From: Flavobacteriaceae bacterium
GTDB taxonomy: Bacteria > Bacteroidota > Bacteroidia > Flavobacteriales > Flavobacteriaceae
DNA: 64,000 bases
Direction of reading: 5' to 3'
Assembly (NCBI GenBank): GCA_002723075.1
Contig: PBNJ01000016.1
Span: 32,333-96,332 of the forward strand
The translations under genes and the position numbers were made by a program. Position 1 is the first letter of the stretch. Every line of letters starts with the position of its first letter. The notes below the pieces were generated by a model. It searched no databases, had not been told where the DNA came from, and was given only the letters and a program-made list of their open reading frames with translations. Shown here piece after piece: positions 1 to 14,260 of the stretch.

Positions 1-12
1 AGAAAAATTGTA

Positions 13-3000
13 ATGTTAGCCCTATATTTTAAACAAGCTAAGTACTTTTTAGCCGGATTATCTTTAATATTTTATTCATGTTCATTCGAAGAAAATAAAG
101 TAGACGCTCTCTTTAGCTTAGTGGAAAATACCACAACAGGAATTGATGTCATAAACAACATTGAAACAACTCGTGACTTAAATGTATTTAAATATAGAAA
201 CTTTTACAATGGAGGTGGTGTTAGCATTGGAGATGTAAACAATGATGGGTTGCCAGACTTGTACTTGACAATAAATAGAGGTCCAAATAAACTATATTTA
301 AATAAAGGCAATTTTGAATTTGAAGATATAACTTCAATTGCTGGAGTAGCAGGAACAAAGCCATGGTCAACAGGTGTCGTCATGATAGATATAAATAATG
401 ATGGTTGGTTAGATATATATGTTTGTAATGCTGGAATAAAAAGTGGAGATGAACAAGACAATGAACTATTTATAAATAATGGTGATGGGACATTTAATGA
501 AAAGGCCTCGGATTATAATTTGGCTGAAAGTGGAATAACTACTCATGCAGCTTTTTTTGATTATGATCAAGATGGGGATTTAGATGTATACATACTTAAT
601 AATAGTTTTATACCAGTTACAACTTTAGGATATAATGATAAGAGAGATCTTAGAGATTCGAATTGGGATGTTCCACCTCATTTAAAAGGAGGTGGGGACA
701 AGTTATTGCGCAATGATAATAACTATTTCACAGATGTTTCAGAAGAGGCCGGTATTTTTGGAAGTCTAATCGGATTTGGCCTTGGTGTTACTTTAGGGGA
801 TGTCAATAAAGATGGTCATATAGATATATACGTATCGAACGATTTCTATGAAAGGGATTACCTATACATGAACCAGGGTGATGGTACATTTAAAGAGAAA
901 ATCCAGCAATTGGTAAATCATATGAGTCATTCATCCATGGGGGCAGATATGGCAGATTTAAACAACGATGGTTTTGTTGAAATTTATGTTACGGATATGC
1001 TACCTGAAGGAGATCAAAGGCTGAAAGAAACAACAGAATTTGAAGGGTTTGACATTTATAAGCTTAAACTAGGGAAAAACTTCTATCACCAGTTTATGCA
1101 AAATACATTACAATATAATAACAATGGAGGTTCATTTTCAGAAATCTCTACCTATGCTGGTGTTGAAGCTACCGATTGGAGCTGGGGCGCATTACTATTC
1201 GACATGGATAATGATGGATACAAAGATATTTTTGTCTGCAATGGAATTTATCATGAGCTTACAAACCAGGACTTTATGAACTTTTTCGCCAATGATGTTG
1301 TTCAAAAAATGGTTTATTCTGGACAAAAAGAAGAGGTTGAAAATATTGTAAACCGAATGCCCTCAAGGCCAATCCCTAATTATGCGTTTAAAAACAATCA
1401 TGATCTTACCTTCACGAATCAATCAAAAGAGTGGGGGTTTGAAAAGCCAACCTTCTCAAATGGAGCAGCATACGGAGATCTGGATAATGACGGAGATTTA
1501 GATTTAGTAATAAATAATGTAAATGAACCCATAATGGTTTATAAGAACAAGTCATCTGAAAGGGGGAAAAATTATGTTAAAGTAAGACTTGAAGGAGATG
1601 AAGGAAATATTAATGCTATTGGAGCAAAAGTTAGTGTATACTACAGCAATAAACACGTTTATAATGAACTCATACCAACAAAAGGATTTCAATCTTCAAT
1701 CGAATACACATTGAGCATTGGAATTGGGGATGCTAAAATGATTGACTCAATATCAGTAATTTGGCCTGATCAATCAACTACCATAAAAAAATCTATATCA
1801 GTAAATAAACTTCAAATTATTTCTAAAGAAAATTCGTTTAATTTTTCAGAACCTGAAAATCAGGATAACGAAACCTTTTTCAAGAACAAGTTTTTGAATG
1901 CTGAAAAACACAAAGAAGACGTTTTTGTTGATTATAACTACGAGCAATTGGTAACCAAAATGTTATCACGTGAGGGTCCAGCAATTGCTATTTCTGATAT
2001 TGACAACAATGGCTTAGACGACATCTATATCGGAAGTGCTTTTGGTCAAAAATCACAACTTTTATTACAAACAAGTAAGGGTAAATTTATCAGTTCAAAT
2101 CAGCCATTTATAGATGACACTTCTTTATTTGAGGATACAAGTGCAAAATTTATCGATGTTGACGGAGATGGGGATAAAGACTTATTTGTAGGATCTGGCG
2201 GTAACAATCCAACAAAAGCAAAAATCAATTATCAAGACCGACTTTATATCAATAATGGGGATGGTGAATTTTTGCATGACAAAGATGCTTTACCGCCTTA
2301 CATTTCAAATTCATCTGTAGTTTCACCTTATGACTATAATAATGACGGAGCAATAGATTTATTTATTGGAAATAGATCTGTAACAGGGGTTTACGGAATT
2401 AATCCCAGCTCAATCCTTCTAGAAAATAATGGACAAGGCTCATTTAATAATGTAACAAACCTTAAAGCATACGGTCTCAACGAATTAGGAATGGTCACTG
2501 ATGCTGAATGGGTTAACTTAACTGGTGATGCGCGTAGAGAACTAGTAATTGTAGGAACCTGGATGTCACCTGTTGTCTTTGCTTACAATGGGGTTTATTT
2601 TGAAAAAGTTTCATCCTCCCTAGATGATGTAAGTGGGTGGTGGGATGAAGTTTTGAGCAGTGATTTCAACAATGACGGTACAAATGATTTGGTATTTGGA
2701 AACAAAGGACTTAATTCAATATACATCGGTTCGAATGACTCACCTGCACGCATGTACATAAATGATTTTGACAATAATGGTACTCTTGATCAAATTCATA
2801 CAAGAGAAATTAATGGTTTTGATAAGCCAATACATGTTAAAAATGAATTGATATCACAACTGACATATTTAAAGAAGACAAATCTTAAGTTTTCAGAATA
2901 TGCAAAAAAAGATATATCCAGTTTATTCTCAAAAGATAAAGTAAACGAATCAATCATTAAGGAAGTAAATGAGACAAAAAGTATTATTGCTTTGAACGAA

Positions 3001-3339
3001 GGAGATTTGAATTTTGCCTTATCACCACTTCCAAGCGAAGTCCAATGGAGTTCTGTAAATACTGGAATTGTAGATGATTTTAATGCTGATGGAAATATTG
3101 ATATGATACTTGCTGGTGGCGAGAATAACCTAAAGCCACAATTTGCGAAATTAGACAGTGGTTTTGCTTCGTTACTTTTGGGTAATGGAGATGGGACATT
3201 TAAATTTATAACGGTTGAAAAATCAGGTTTACAAATTAAAGGTTCTGTAAGATCCCTTGAAAAAATTAATATGGGAGATAGCCTAGGTTACTTATTTGGA
3301 ATCAATGATGAAAATCCAATATTATATGCTCCAAAATAA
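13..3339 (+). CDS. FG-GAP/VCBS repeat lipoprotein with ASPIC/UnbV domain (copy 1)
   Basis: A 1108-residue exported protein, probably a surface or periplasmic lipoprotein: a hydrophobic N-terminus ends in a Cys at residue 23 (lipobox weak at -3). Many FG-GAP/VCBS blades carry calcium-binding Asp/Asn-rich loops of the DxNxDGxxD type, in two sets flanking a central ASPIC/UnbV domain at about residues 525-600 (motif IGAKV...TKGFQSS...SISVIWPD). The family forms beta-propellers. In Bacteroidota such proteins often sit near outer-membrane uptake loci, but no enzymatic role is established. The next gene is a paralogue of the same layout whose start lies inside this gene's end. Only 12 bases precede the start, so upstream partners may lie outside the window. 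Family call is firm; function unknown. Confidence 0.9.
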   Translation: MLALYFKQAKYFLAGLSLIFYSCSFEENKVDALFSLVENTTTGIDVINNIETTRDLNVFKYRNFYNGGGVSIGDVNNDGLPDLYLTINRGPNKLYLNKGNFEFEDITSIAGVAGTKPWSTGVVMIDINNDGWLDIYVCNAGIKSGDEQDNELFINNGDGTFNEKASDYNLAESGITTHAAFFDYDQDGDLDVYILNNSFIPVTTLGYNDKRDLRDSNWDVPPHLKGGGDKLLRNDNNYFTDVSEEAGIFGSLIGFGLGVTLGDVNKDGHIDIYVSNDFYERDYLYMNQGDGTFKEKIQQLVNHMSHSSMGADMADLNNDGFVEIYVTDMLPEGDQRLKETTEFEGFDIYKLKLGKNFYHQFMQNTLQYNNNGGSFSEISTYAGVEATDWSWGALLFDMDNDGYKDIFVCNGIYHELTNQDFMNFFANDVVQKMVYSGQKEEVENIVNRMPSRPIPNYAFKNNHDLTFTNQSKEWGFEKPTFSNGAAYGDLDNDGDLDLVINNVNEPIMVYKNKSSERGKNYVKVRLEGDEGNINAIGAKVSVYYSNKHVYNELIPTKGFQSSIEYTLSIGIGDAKMIDSISVIWPDQSTTIKKSISVNKLQIISKENSFNFSEPENQDNETFFKNKFLNAEKHKEDVFVDYNYEQLVTKMLSREGPAIAISDIDNNGLDDIYIGSAFGQKSQLLLQTSKGKFISSNQPFIDDTSLFEDTSAKFIDVDGDGDKDLFVGSGGNNPTKAKINYQDRLYINNGDGEFLHDKDALPPYISNSSVVSPYDYNNDGAIDLFIGNRSVTGVYGINPSSILLENNGQGSFNNVTNLKAYGLNELGMVTDAEWVNLTGDARRELVIVGTWMSPVVFAYNGVYFEKVSSSLDDVSGWWDEVLSSDFNNDGTNDLVFGNKGLNSIYIGSNDSPARMYINDFDNNGTLDQIHTREINGFDKPIHVKNELISQLTYLKKTNLKFSEYAKKDISSLFSKDKVNESIIKEVNETKSIIALNEGDLNFALSPLPSEVQWSSVNTGIVDDFNADGNIDMILAGGENNLKPQFAKLDSGFASLLLGNGDGTFKFITVEKSGLQIKGSVRSLEKINMGDSLGYLFGINDENPILYAPK

Positions 3340-6300
3340 AGCATTCTGCATATTTTTTTTAACAATGATTACTTCATGTAATCTAAAAACTCCTTTGTTT
3401 ACTGAAATTGATCCTCTTAAATCAGGAATTGATTTTATAAATGTAGTTGAAGATAATGAAAAGGTAAACATTCTTGACTATTTATATTTCTACAACGGAG
3501 GTGGTGTCGCTGCAGGTGACATTAATAATGATGGCCTAATTGACCTTTTTTTTGTATCAAATCTTGAGGAAAATAAACTTTACTTAAATAAGGGGGATTT
3601 TAAATTTCATGATATTAGTGAAAAAGCCAAAATTAAAGGAAAGTCAAGCTGGAATACAGGCGTTAGCATGGTTGATATTAATAATGATGGTTGGCTAGAT
3701 ATTTATGTCTGTTCTGTTGTTGGTATTCATGGTTTTGTAGGACACAATGAGTTATATATCAATCAACAAGATGGTACTTTCAAAGAGCAAGCATCATCAT
3801 ATGGACTAGCTATACAAAATTACTCAACATCATCAGCCTTTTTTGACTATGACAAAGATGGAGATTTAGATATGTACCTTCTTAATCACGGAATTCACAA
3901 TACTAGTAACTTTTTTGGAGTTGAACGTAGAGATAGCTATAATGAAATGAGCTCTGATAAATTCTACAAGAATGAAAATGGGCAATTTATAGATGTTACC
4001 ATGGAAACTAATCTTTTTGGTGGAGAGGTAGGCTATGGACTAGCTGTGTGCATAAATGATATTAACTCAGATGGGTGGGATGATATTTACGTGTCAAATG
4101 ATTTTTTTGAAGATGATTATTTATATATAAACCAAAAAAATGGGTCTTTTAAAGAACAATCTCATAAGTATTTGAGCCAAACAAGTCAGTTTTCAATGGG
4201 AAATGACATATCTGATATCAATCATGACGGGTTGGTTGATATTATCACTCTGGATATGCTTCCAGAAGATGAAAAAGTATTAAAAAACTCACTTGGTGAA
4301 ATCAATTATAATTCCCTAGTCAGAAGAAAATCATTAGGATATAATTATCAATTTCCTAGGAATCATCTACAAATTAATACTGGAGTTGATAAGTTTTTTG
4401 AAATTGGTCTTTTTTCAGGAATATCAGCCACTGATTGGAGTTGGGCTCCTGTTTTTGCGGATTTTGATAACGATGGATACAAAGATTTGGTCATTTCTAA
4501 TGGAATTTATCGAAGACCAAATGATGCAGACTACATTAAATACGTCTCCTCTGAACAAATAAGAACTAAAATAAATAACACACGGCTAGTTGATAATCTA
4601 GCGTTAGAAAAAATGCCCCGAGGTGATGTAAGTAATTATTTTTTCAAAGGGAACAAAGACCTCCTTTTTGATAATGTTAGTGATGTATGGGTAAATCAAA
4701 AGCCTGGACTTAGCAATGGCGTTGTTAGCGCTGATTTAGATAATGATGGTGATCAAGATTTAGTATTTAACAATTTCAACTCTTCTGCTACCGTTTTGAA
4801 GAATAATTCTAATAACAATAATTTTTTGAAAATTGAGCTCATTGGAGATGATAAAAATCATTTTGGAATTGGTACAAAAATTTATGCATACGCGAATAAC
4901 GGAAAACTGTTTTACGAACAACTTCACACTACACGAGGGTTTTTATCAAGTTTTCCACATGAAATTAATATAGGATTAGGGCAATCTAAATTAGATTCTT
5001 TGTTAATAGTATGGCCTGATAAAAAAGAACAACATTTGTATGAATTTCCACAAAATAATATGTTATTATTAGATTACAAAAATGCTACCACAGCCTTAAC
5101 AAAACCTCATTCAAAAAAATCTCAATTATTTACAAAACATTATTTTAATAAACTTTCTCACTTGAACACTGAAAAAAGCTTTCCAGAATTTAATCGAGAA
5201 AAACTAATGCCATACGGAGTCACACAAGAGGGGTCACCTATTGCAGTTGCAGATGTAAATAATGATGGTAAAGACGATGTGTTTTTTGGTGCTAGTAAAG
5301 GTATAGCCGCATCATTATTTATTAGTTCAAAAAATAATTTTACTAAAAGTTCGAGAACTCTTTTTGAATCTGAAAAACAATATGAGGATGTAGATGCCAT
5401 ATTTAGAGATATTGATAATGATGGAGATTTGGATTTGTTTATTGTTTCTGGAGGTGGTGAATATCAAGGTAATTCGAAGTATAGTCGTGATAGAGTATAC
5501 TTGAACGATGGTGAAGGAAGCTTTTCTAAAAATACTGAAGTATTACCTCAATACTATCATAACGGTTCAGTTGTAGTTTCTGATGATTTTGATAATGATG
5601 GAGATGAGGATTTTTTTGTGGGCTCAAGATCTGTAACAAATTCATTTGGTAAAATGCCAGAGTCATACCTTTTAGTTAACGAAAACGGCCGTCTAACAAT
5701 TGATTCAGATCAACCACTTAGTGATTGTGGTATGGTGACTGACGCACTTCTATTTGATTTTGACAATGATAATGATAAGGATCTGATTGTTGTAAGCGAA
5801 TGGTCGGAAGTAAAGGCGTATATAAACAATAATGGGACTTTCGTAAACTATACAAAAAATATTTTTTCTGATACTCCAAAAGGTCTTTGGCAATCTGTTG
5901 AAATATTTGATATAGACAAAGATGGGATTAATGAAATTGTGGTTGGGAATGTTGGATTAAATTCAAAATTCTCTGCCTCTGATTTAAATCCCTTAAAGAT
6001 GTATGTATTTGACTTTGATGAAAATGGACAAACAGAAAGTATTGTAGCTGTAGCTAAAGAAGATAATTATTACACAATTGACTCAAAAGATAAGTTGCAA
6101 AGTCAAATGCCTGAACTTATAAGAAAAAAGTTTAACTCATATAATGATATTTCAGGAAAAACAGTTTCTGATATTTTTGGATATTCTATATTAAATAAAG
6201 CTGATTTACATCTAGTGAATGAGTTGCAAAGTGGATATTTTAAAATGATTGATAATAAATATAAATTTTTCCCATTTCCATCTGAATTTCAATGGGGACC

Positions 6301-6580
6301 AATATCAAATATTAAAAAACTACTTATTAGAGGTATCCCACATATTATTATTACAGGTTCTAAATCTGACTTACCACCATATCAAGGGCTTTGGATATCT
6401 CAAAAAGGTTTTTTAATAGAAAGTCTTGATAAGTATAGTCAATTACATGAAAATGGATTAGAAATTATTCACAAGGAATTGACAGATATAGAGACTATGA
6501 CAATTAATAAAAGAAGTTTTTTAATGACTGGTATTTCGAATGAAAAAATAGAATTTTATAACTACAATAAAACAGAATGA
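3308..6580 (+). CDS. FG-GAP/VCBS repeat lipoprotein with ASPIC/UnbV domain (copy 2)
   Basis: Paralogue of the preceding gene with the same order: lipoprotein signal, FG-GAP/VCBS blades with DxDxDGxxD calcium loops, ASPIC/UnbV domain (LHTTRGFLSSF...SLLIVWPD), then more blades. The open frame runs from an ATG at 3296. I prefer the ATG at 3308 (3305 is also possible) because it gives a short signal ending in ITSC, a good lipobox. Either start lies inside the previous gene, so translation is probably coupled. The stop overlaps the next start as ATGA. The two copies differ throughout, which indicates an old duplication. Ligand unknown. Confidence 0.88.
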   Translation: MKIQYYMLQNKAFCIFFLTMITSCNLKTPLFTEIDPLKSGIDFINVVEDNEKVNILDYLYFYNGGGVAAGDINNDGLIDLFFVSNLEENKLYLNKGDFKFHDISEKAKIKGKSSWNTGVSMVDINNDGWLDIYVCSVVGIHGFVGHNELYINQQDGTFKEQASSYGLAIQNYSTSSAFFDYDKDGDLDMYLLNHGIHNTSNFFGVERRDSYNEMSSDKFYKNENGQFIDVTMETNLFGGEVGYGLAVCINDINSDGWDDIYVSNDFFEDDYLYINQKNGSFKEQSHKYLSQTSQFSMGNDISDINHDGLVDIITLDMLPEDEKVLKNSLGEINYNSLVRRKSLGYNYQFPRNHLQINTGVDKFFEIGLFSGISATDWSWAPVFADFDNDGYKDLVISNGIYRRPNDADYIKYVSSEQIRTKINNTRLVDNLALEKMPRGDVSNYFFKGNKDLLFDNVSDVWVNQKPGLSNGVVSADLDNDGDQDLVFNNFNSSATVLKNNSNNNNFLKIELIGDDKNHFGIGTKIYAYANNGKLFYEQLHTTRGFLSSFPHEINIGLGQSKLDSLLIVWPDKKEQHLYEFPQNNMLLLDYKNATTALTKPHSKKSQLFTKHYFNKLSHLNTEKSFPEFNREKLMPYGVTQEGSPIAVADVNNDGKDDVFFGASKGIAASLFISSKNNFTKSSRTLFESEKQYEDVDAIFRDIDNDGDLDLFIVSGGGEYQGNSKYSRDRVYLNDGEGSFSKNTEVLPQYYHNGSVVVSDDFDNDGDEDFFVGSRSVTNSFGKMPESYLLVNENGRLTIDSDQPLSDCGMVTDALLFDFDNDNDKDLIVVSEWSEVKAYINNNGTFVNYTKNIFSDTPKGLWQSVEIFDIDKDGINEIVVGNVGLNSKFSASDLNPLKMYVFDFDENGQTESIVAVAKEDNYYTIDSKDKLQSQMPELIRKKFNSYNDISGKTVSDIFGYSILNKADLHLVNELQSGYFKMIDNKYKFFPFPSEFQWGPISNIKKLLIRGIPHIIITGSKSDLPPYQGLWISQKGFLIESLDKYSQLHENGLEIIHKELTDIETMTINKRSFLMTGISNEKIEFYNYNKTE

Positions 6581-7440
6581 AAAAATTAAGAATAAAATCA
6601 ATTATTTCTATTATTTGTTTTTCTGTTGGCTTGGCTATTTTTATATATCTTTTTTTTATGCCATATGCATATGTTGTAAATTTTAAAACAAGTCAATCAC
6701 CAATTTCTGTATATAGTTTTGTTCACGAAAACACATTAGATATTTATGAAAATGAAAAAGGAATTTATTTTACCCAAATTTTGAAAAATGAGGATACACA
6801 ACTTCACTGGAGAGTTGAATCTGGTAATAAAGGGTCCGATGTTCAAATAAAGATTGTATTTAATGAATCTAACTTAAAAGAAAAGATTCGAATTTTAACT
6901 TTTAGGTCCTCTTTATTGGAGAAAATATTAAAACGTATCAAAAAAATGTATAAGTCAATGAGTGATGACTTTAAATCATTTAGTTGGACCACGCCATTAA
7001 AAAATAAATTACCTGAAATTAATTGTTTGTGCGTTCAATTAGACTCCAAAATTAGAGAAAAACCAAAATTAATGAATCAAAATGTTGACTTGCTTGCGTA
7101 TCATTCACAAAATAAGTCAAAGCTTCCTCCAAAATTATATATAAACGATATTGATTTTATTAATCAAAAGTTTTCGTACGAATTTTGTTTTCCAATTGGA
7201 AAAAGTGGTGTTTATAAGCCATTACCCGAGGAATTCTACATTAAAAAACAAATTGTGAGTACTTCACATTCAATAGATTTTTATGGTAACTTTGCTGCAA
7301 CTCAGCGTTTTTGGGCCAAACTTTATGATTCTTTAAGACTTGAAAATGATAAAATAGATTATCCCGTGGTTGAAGAGTTTTTAGACAGCCCTTTTTCAGG
7401 GAAAGATGACAAGGAATGGAAATCTAAATTATATTTTTAA
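6577..7440 (+). CDS. Membrane-anchored protein with GyrI-like C-terminal domain
   Basis: 287 residues. One N-terminal membrane segment (about residues 8-30, ending FLFFMPYAYVV-like) is followed by a soluble region. The last 65 residues (SHSIDFYGNFAATQRFWAKL ... then DSPFSGKDDKEWKSKLYF) resemble the end of GyrI-like/AraC-effector-binding domains, in which a G-x-Y/F-x-x-t-x-x-W helix is followed by P...D...W.T.IYfP. The middle may be a degenerate SRPBCC-like domain; Bacteroidota have proteins with TM-SRPBCC-GyrI architecture. If correct, it could bind a small hydrophobic ligand, but that is inference. It overlaps the gene before it by 4 bases and the longest reading of the gene after it, so it belongs to the same operon. 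Confidence 0.65.
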   Translation: MKKLRIKSIISIICFSVGLAIFIYLFFMPYAYVVNFKTSQSPISVYSFVHENTLDIYENEKGIYFTQILKNEDTQLHWRVESGNKGSDVQIKIVFNESNLKEKIRILTFRSSLLEKILKRIKKMYKSMSDDFKSFSWTTPLKNKLPEINCLCVQLDSKIREKPKLMNQNVDLLAYHSQNKSKLPPKLYINDIDFINQKFSYEFCFPIGKSGVYKPLPEEFYIKKQIVSTSHSIDFYGNFAATQRFWAKLYDSLRLENDKIDYPVVEEFLDSPFSGKDDKEWKSKLYF

Positions 7441-7447
7441 AACAGCT

Positions 7448-8791
7448 ATGCTTCACAGTACTATACCTAAGCTAACTTTTATTTTATTTAAAATCTCAAT
7501 AGTTTGTTTATTATTTTCTTGTAATCCCAAAACTACAGAATATAAGCAACTAGAAAACCCTGATTTTTTTCGTGAGGCTGTACAAAACCTCACAGATATT
7601 TCGGTATATGATATTTTTTCCCCCCCTGTTGCATCCAGGGTTTATGTCTATCCAAGTATTGCAGCATATGAAGTGATTGCAAGCGCCTATCCTGATCGAT
7701 ATCAATCCTTAGCTGGGCAGTTGAACGGGTTGACTGAAAGTCCTGAAATCTCAGTGAACGTAAACCCGTATTTGGCAGCGATATACGCTTACAATATTGT
7801 TGGTAAAACATTAATTTTTTCCGAAGACAAAATGACTGATTTTCAAAATCAGTTTGAGCAACGTTTAATCGATTTATCAATTCCACGTCGAATTCGAAAA
7901 AATTCTATGAGATATGCTGAAAAAGTATCTTCACATATTTTGAAATGGTCAAAAACGGACAATTACCACCAGACAAGAACCTTTCCAAAATACACCGTAC
8001 TTGAAGAGGACAATTATTGGAAACCCACCCCACCCGATTACATGGATGGAATCGAACCGAATTGGGATCAAATCAGAACCTTGGCAATCGACAGTTCTTC
8101 CCAATTCAGTCCAAAACCTCCTCTGAAATTTGATCTCAGCAAAGGAAGTCCTTTTCAAAAACAATTATTTGAAGTTTATGAAGTGGGAAAAACATTAAGT
8201 ACACAACAGCGTGATATTGCGAATTTCTGGGATTGTAACCCTTATGTGACTTACCATAAAGGACATGCGATGTTTGCAACAAAAAAAATTACTCCCGGAG
8301 GACATTGGATTGGAATCACTTCAATTGCTTCAAAAAAAGCTAACAGTGACTTTACAGAAACTGTGGCTGCATTTGCTGAAGTCAGTATCGCACTGTTTGA
8401 TGCCTTTATCAGCTGCTGGGATGAAAAATGGAAAACCTTGGTTGTTCGTCCAGAAACACTCATTAATAAATACTATGATGAGGATTGGCTGCCTGTCCTA
8501 CAAACACCCCCCTTTCCAGAGTATACAAGTGGTCATTCCGTAATATCAACAGCATCTGCTGAAGTTTTGACAAAACGCTTTGGAAATTCATTTCCATTTT
8601 TAGATACAACCGAAGTTCGATACGGTTTACCCGCAAGGCACTTTAAATCTTTTTTACAAGCTGCAGACGAAGCTGCCATTTCTAGGCTTTATGGTGGAAT
8701 TCATTACCGCATGGCGATTGATCAAGGTGTGGTTCAAGGCAGAAAAGTTGGTCAGTATATCAACCAAAATATTATTACAGAAAAAATCTAA
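7448..8791 (+). CDS. Vanadium-dependent haloperoxidase/PAP2-family lipoprotein
   Basis: 447 residues from the ATG at 7448. The frame opens at 7406, but only the 7448 start gives a clean lipoprotein signal ending LLFSC. All three active-site blocks of the vanadium haloperoxidase/PAP2 acid phosphatase fold are present: K327-x6-R334-P335, S361-G362-H363 (in PEYTSGHS), and S412-R413-x5-H419. These residues bind vanadate in haloperoxidases or phosphate in PAP2 phosphatases, and the sequence alone does not decide between them. The size and single-domain, lipid-anchored form match the bacterial vanadium-chloroperoxidase-like group common in Bacteroidota. Last gene of the FG-GAP operon; a 119-base gap separates it from the next operon. 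Confidence 0.82.
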   Translation: MLHSTIPKLTFILFKISIVCLLFSCNPKTTEYKQLENPDFFREAVQNLTDISVYDIFSPPVASRVYVYPSIAAYEVIASAYPDRYQSLAGQLNGLTESPEISVNVNPYLAAIYAYNIVGKTLIFSEDKMTDFQNQFEQRLIDLSIPRRIRKNSMRYAEKVSSHILKWSKTDNYHQTRTFPKYTVLEEDNYWKPTPPDYMDGIEPNWDQIRTLAIDSSSQFSPKPPLKFDLSKGSPFQKQLFEVYEVGKTLSTQQRDIANFWDCNPYVTYHKGHAMFATKKITPGGHWIGITSIASKKANSDFTETVAAFAEVSIALFDAFISCWDEKWKTLVVRPETLINKYYDEDWLPVLQTPPFPEYTSGHSVISTASAEVLTKRFGNSFPFLDTTEVRYGLPARHFKSFLQAADEAAISRLYGGIHYRMAIDQGVVQGRKVGQYINQNIITEKI

Positions 8792-8832
8792 ACTCAAACG
8801 CATACTTTTTTTGTAAAAATCAAGTTATTACG

Positions 8833-8842
8833 AAAACGTTTT
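8833..8842. promoter_or_regulatory. LacI-type operator-like palindrome upstream of sugar operon
   Basis: The intergenic region before the transporter gene contains AAAACGTTTT, preceded by CG. Perfect palindromes centred on CG are typical of LacI-family operators. No LacI-type regulator is encoded in the window, so the assignment rests on motif shape and position only. Confidence 0.4.
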
Positions 8843-8858
8843 AGTTTATTTTTTTTTG

Positions 8859-8878
8859 TGTTTAGGGTTTCCTAAACA
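8859..8878. promoter_or_regulatory. Perfect 8+4+8 inverted repeat upstream of sugar operon
   Basis: TGTTTAGG and CCTAAACA are exact inverted copies separated by GTTT, 32 bases before the GTG start at 8911. No T-tract follows, so it is not a terminator for the upstream gene. It is more likely an operator or a leader hairpin. A weak -7-like sequence (ATAGTTTG) lies just downstream, near 8889-8896. Confidence 0.4.
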
Positions 8879-8910
8879 TAGTTATTTAATAGTTTGCCTA
8901 TCTTGAATTC

Positions 8911-10262
8911 GTGAAAAAATCATTGAATTTTTGGCAAATCATTAATATGAATATTGGATTTTTTGGAATCCAATTTAGTTTTGGTTTGCAACAAAGCAAT
9001 ATGAGCCCCATTTATAAATATTTAGGGGCAGAGGAGTCAGAATTGCCAATTCTTTGGCTAGCTGGACCAGTAACAGGACTTATTGTTCAGCCAATTATAG
9101 GAGCAATCAGCGATGGCACTTGGAGTCCAAAGTGGGGTCGGCGAAAACCATTCTTTTTAATTGGAGCTATTGTTGCAAGTATCTCCCTTGTTCTAATGCC
9201 CTTTTCCTCTACGATATGGATGGCAGCTGGATTACTCTGGATTTTAGATGCTGCAAATAATATCGCTTTAGAACCATATCGAGCTTTTGTCTCAGACAAG
9301 CTTCCTGAAAAACAGTATTCATTTGGCTTTCTTATACAAAGTTTTTTTACAGGGCTAGGAATCACCCTTGCTAACTTTACTCCCGCTATTCTTGTGATGC
9401 TTGGTTTCTTAACAATGAATGATAAGTTAGAAAATGGAATTCCTCTTGTCACTTACTATGCTTTTTTTGTTGGTGCAGCAGCATCTCTAATTACGATTTT
9501 AATTACAGTTCTTACCACCTCAGAAATACCCCCTAGTGAAGCTGAAGAAAAGCAATTGAAAGAACAAAAAAAAGAAGGTAGAATTATTCAACGTACATGG
9601 AATGATATTGTGGGTGCATTATATGAAATGCCAACCCCTATGAAACAACTTATACCTGTCATGTTTTTTTCATGGTATGCAATGTTTTGCTATTGGCAAT
9701 ACCTCACTTCATGTTTATCTTTATCTCTATACAATACTACAGATCAAGCATCCCCATATTACGCACAAGCCCAGCTACTAACTGGAAACCTAAACGGGAC
9801 TTATAATATTGTTTGTGTTTTTGTTGCTTTTGCAATGATACCTATTGCGCGTTTTCTCAGAGCAAAAGTTCTGCATTGCATCAGTCTAGTTATTGGAGGA
9901 ATTGGGCTTTTGAGTATTCCAAGCTTAAGTGATCAAGTCGAGATATTATCGATTACAAACCCTTTTGGAAGTGGGAGAATTATCATTTCGCAGATATATC
10001 TATATGCGATTGCTTTAGGGATAACCTGGGCATCCATGATGTCAATGCCATATCAAATTGTTGCGAGCTCAATCCCAAAAAATAAAATGGGGGTTTATAT
10101 GGGTATTTTTAATATGTTTATTGTCATTCCTATGATTATACAAATCATTACTATTCAGTTTGGTGTTTATGATTTGTTGGGAGGAAACCCCATAAACGTA
10201 GTTTTATTGGGTGGCGTTTTTCTTATTTTAGGTGGGCTATCTTCTTTAAGGATTAATCAAAA

Positions 10263-10266
<4 letters not shown>
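8911..10266 (+). CDS. MFS transporter, SLC45/GPH-like sugar:cation symporter
   Basis: 451 residues, about 12 membrane segments. The N-terminus (FWQIINMNIGFFGIQFSFGL..., then WLAGPVTGLIVQPIIGAISD and GRRKPFFLIGA) is typical of the SLC45/sucrose-type glucoside transporters of Bacteroidota alpha-glucan loci. The ISD...WGRRKP stretch is the conserved MFS loop 2-3 motif. The GTG at 8911 is preferred over the ATG at 8947 because the family's conserved FWQI segment precedes that ATG. The stop overlaps the next start by 4 bases. It probably imports a disaccharide-sized alpha-glucoside across the inner membrane for the cytosolic hydrolase encoded next. Substrate (sucrose, maltose, glucosylglycerol or similar) cannot be read from the sequence. 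Confidence 0.82.
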
Positions 10267-14257
<3,991 letters not shown>

Positions 14258-14260
14258 ATC

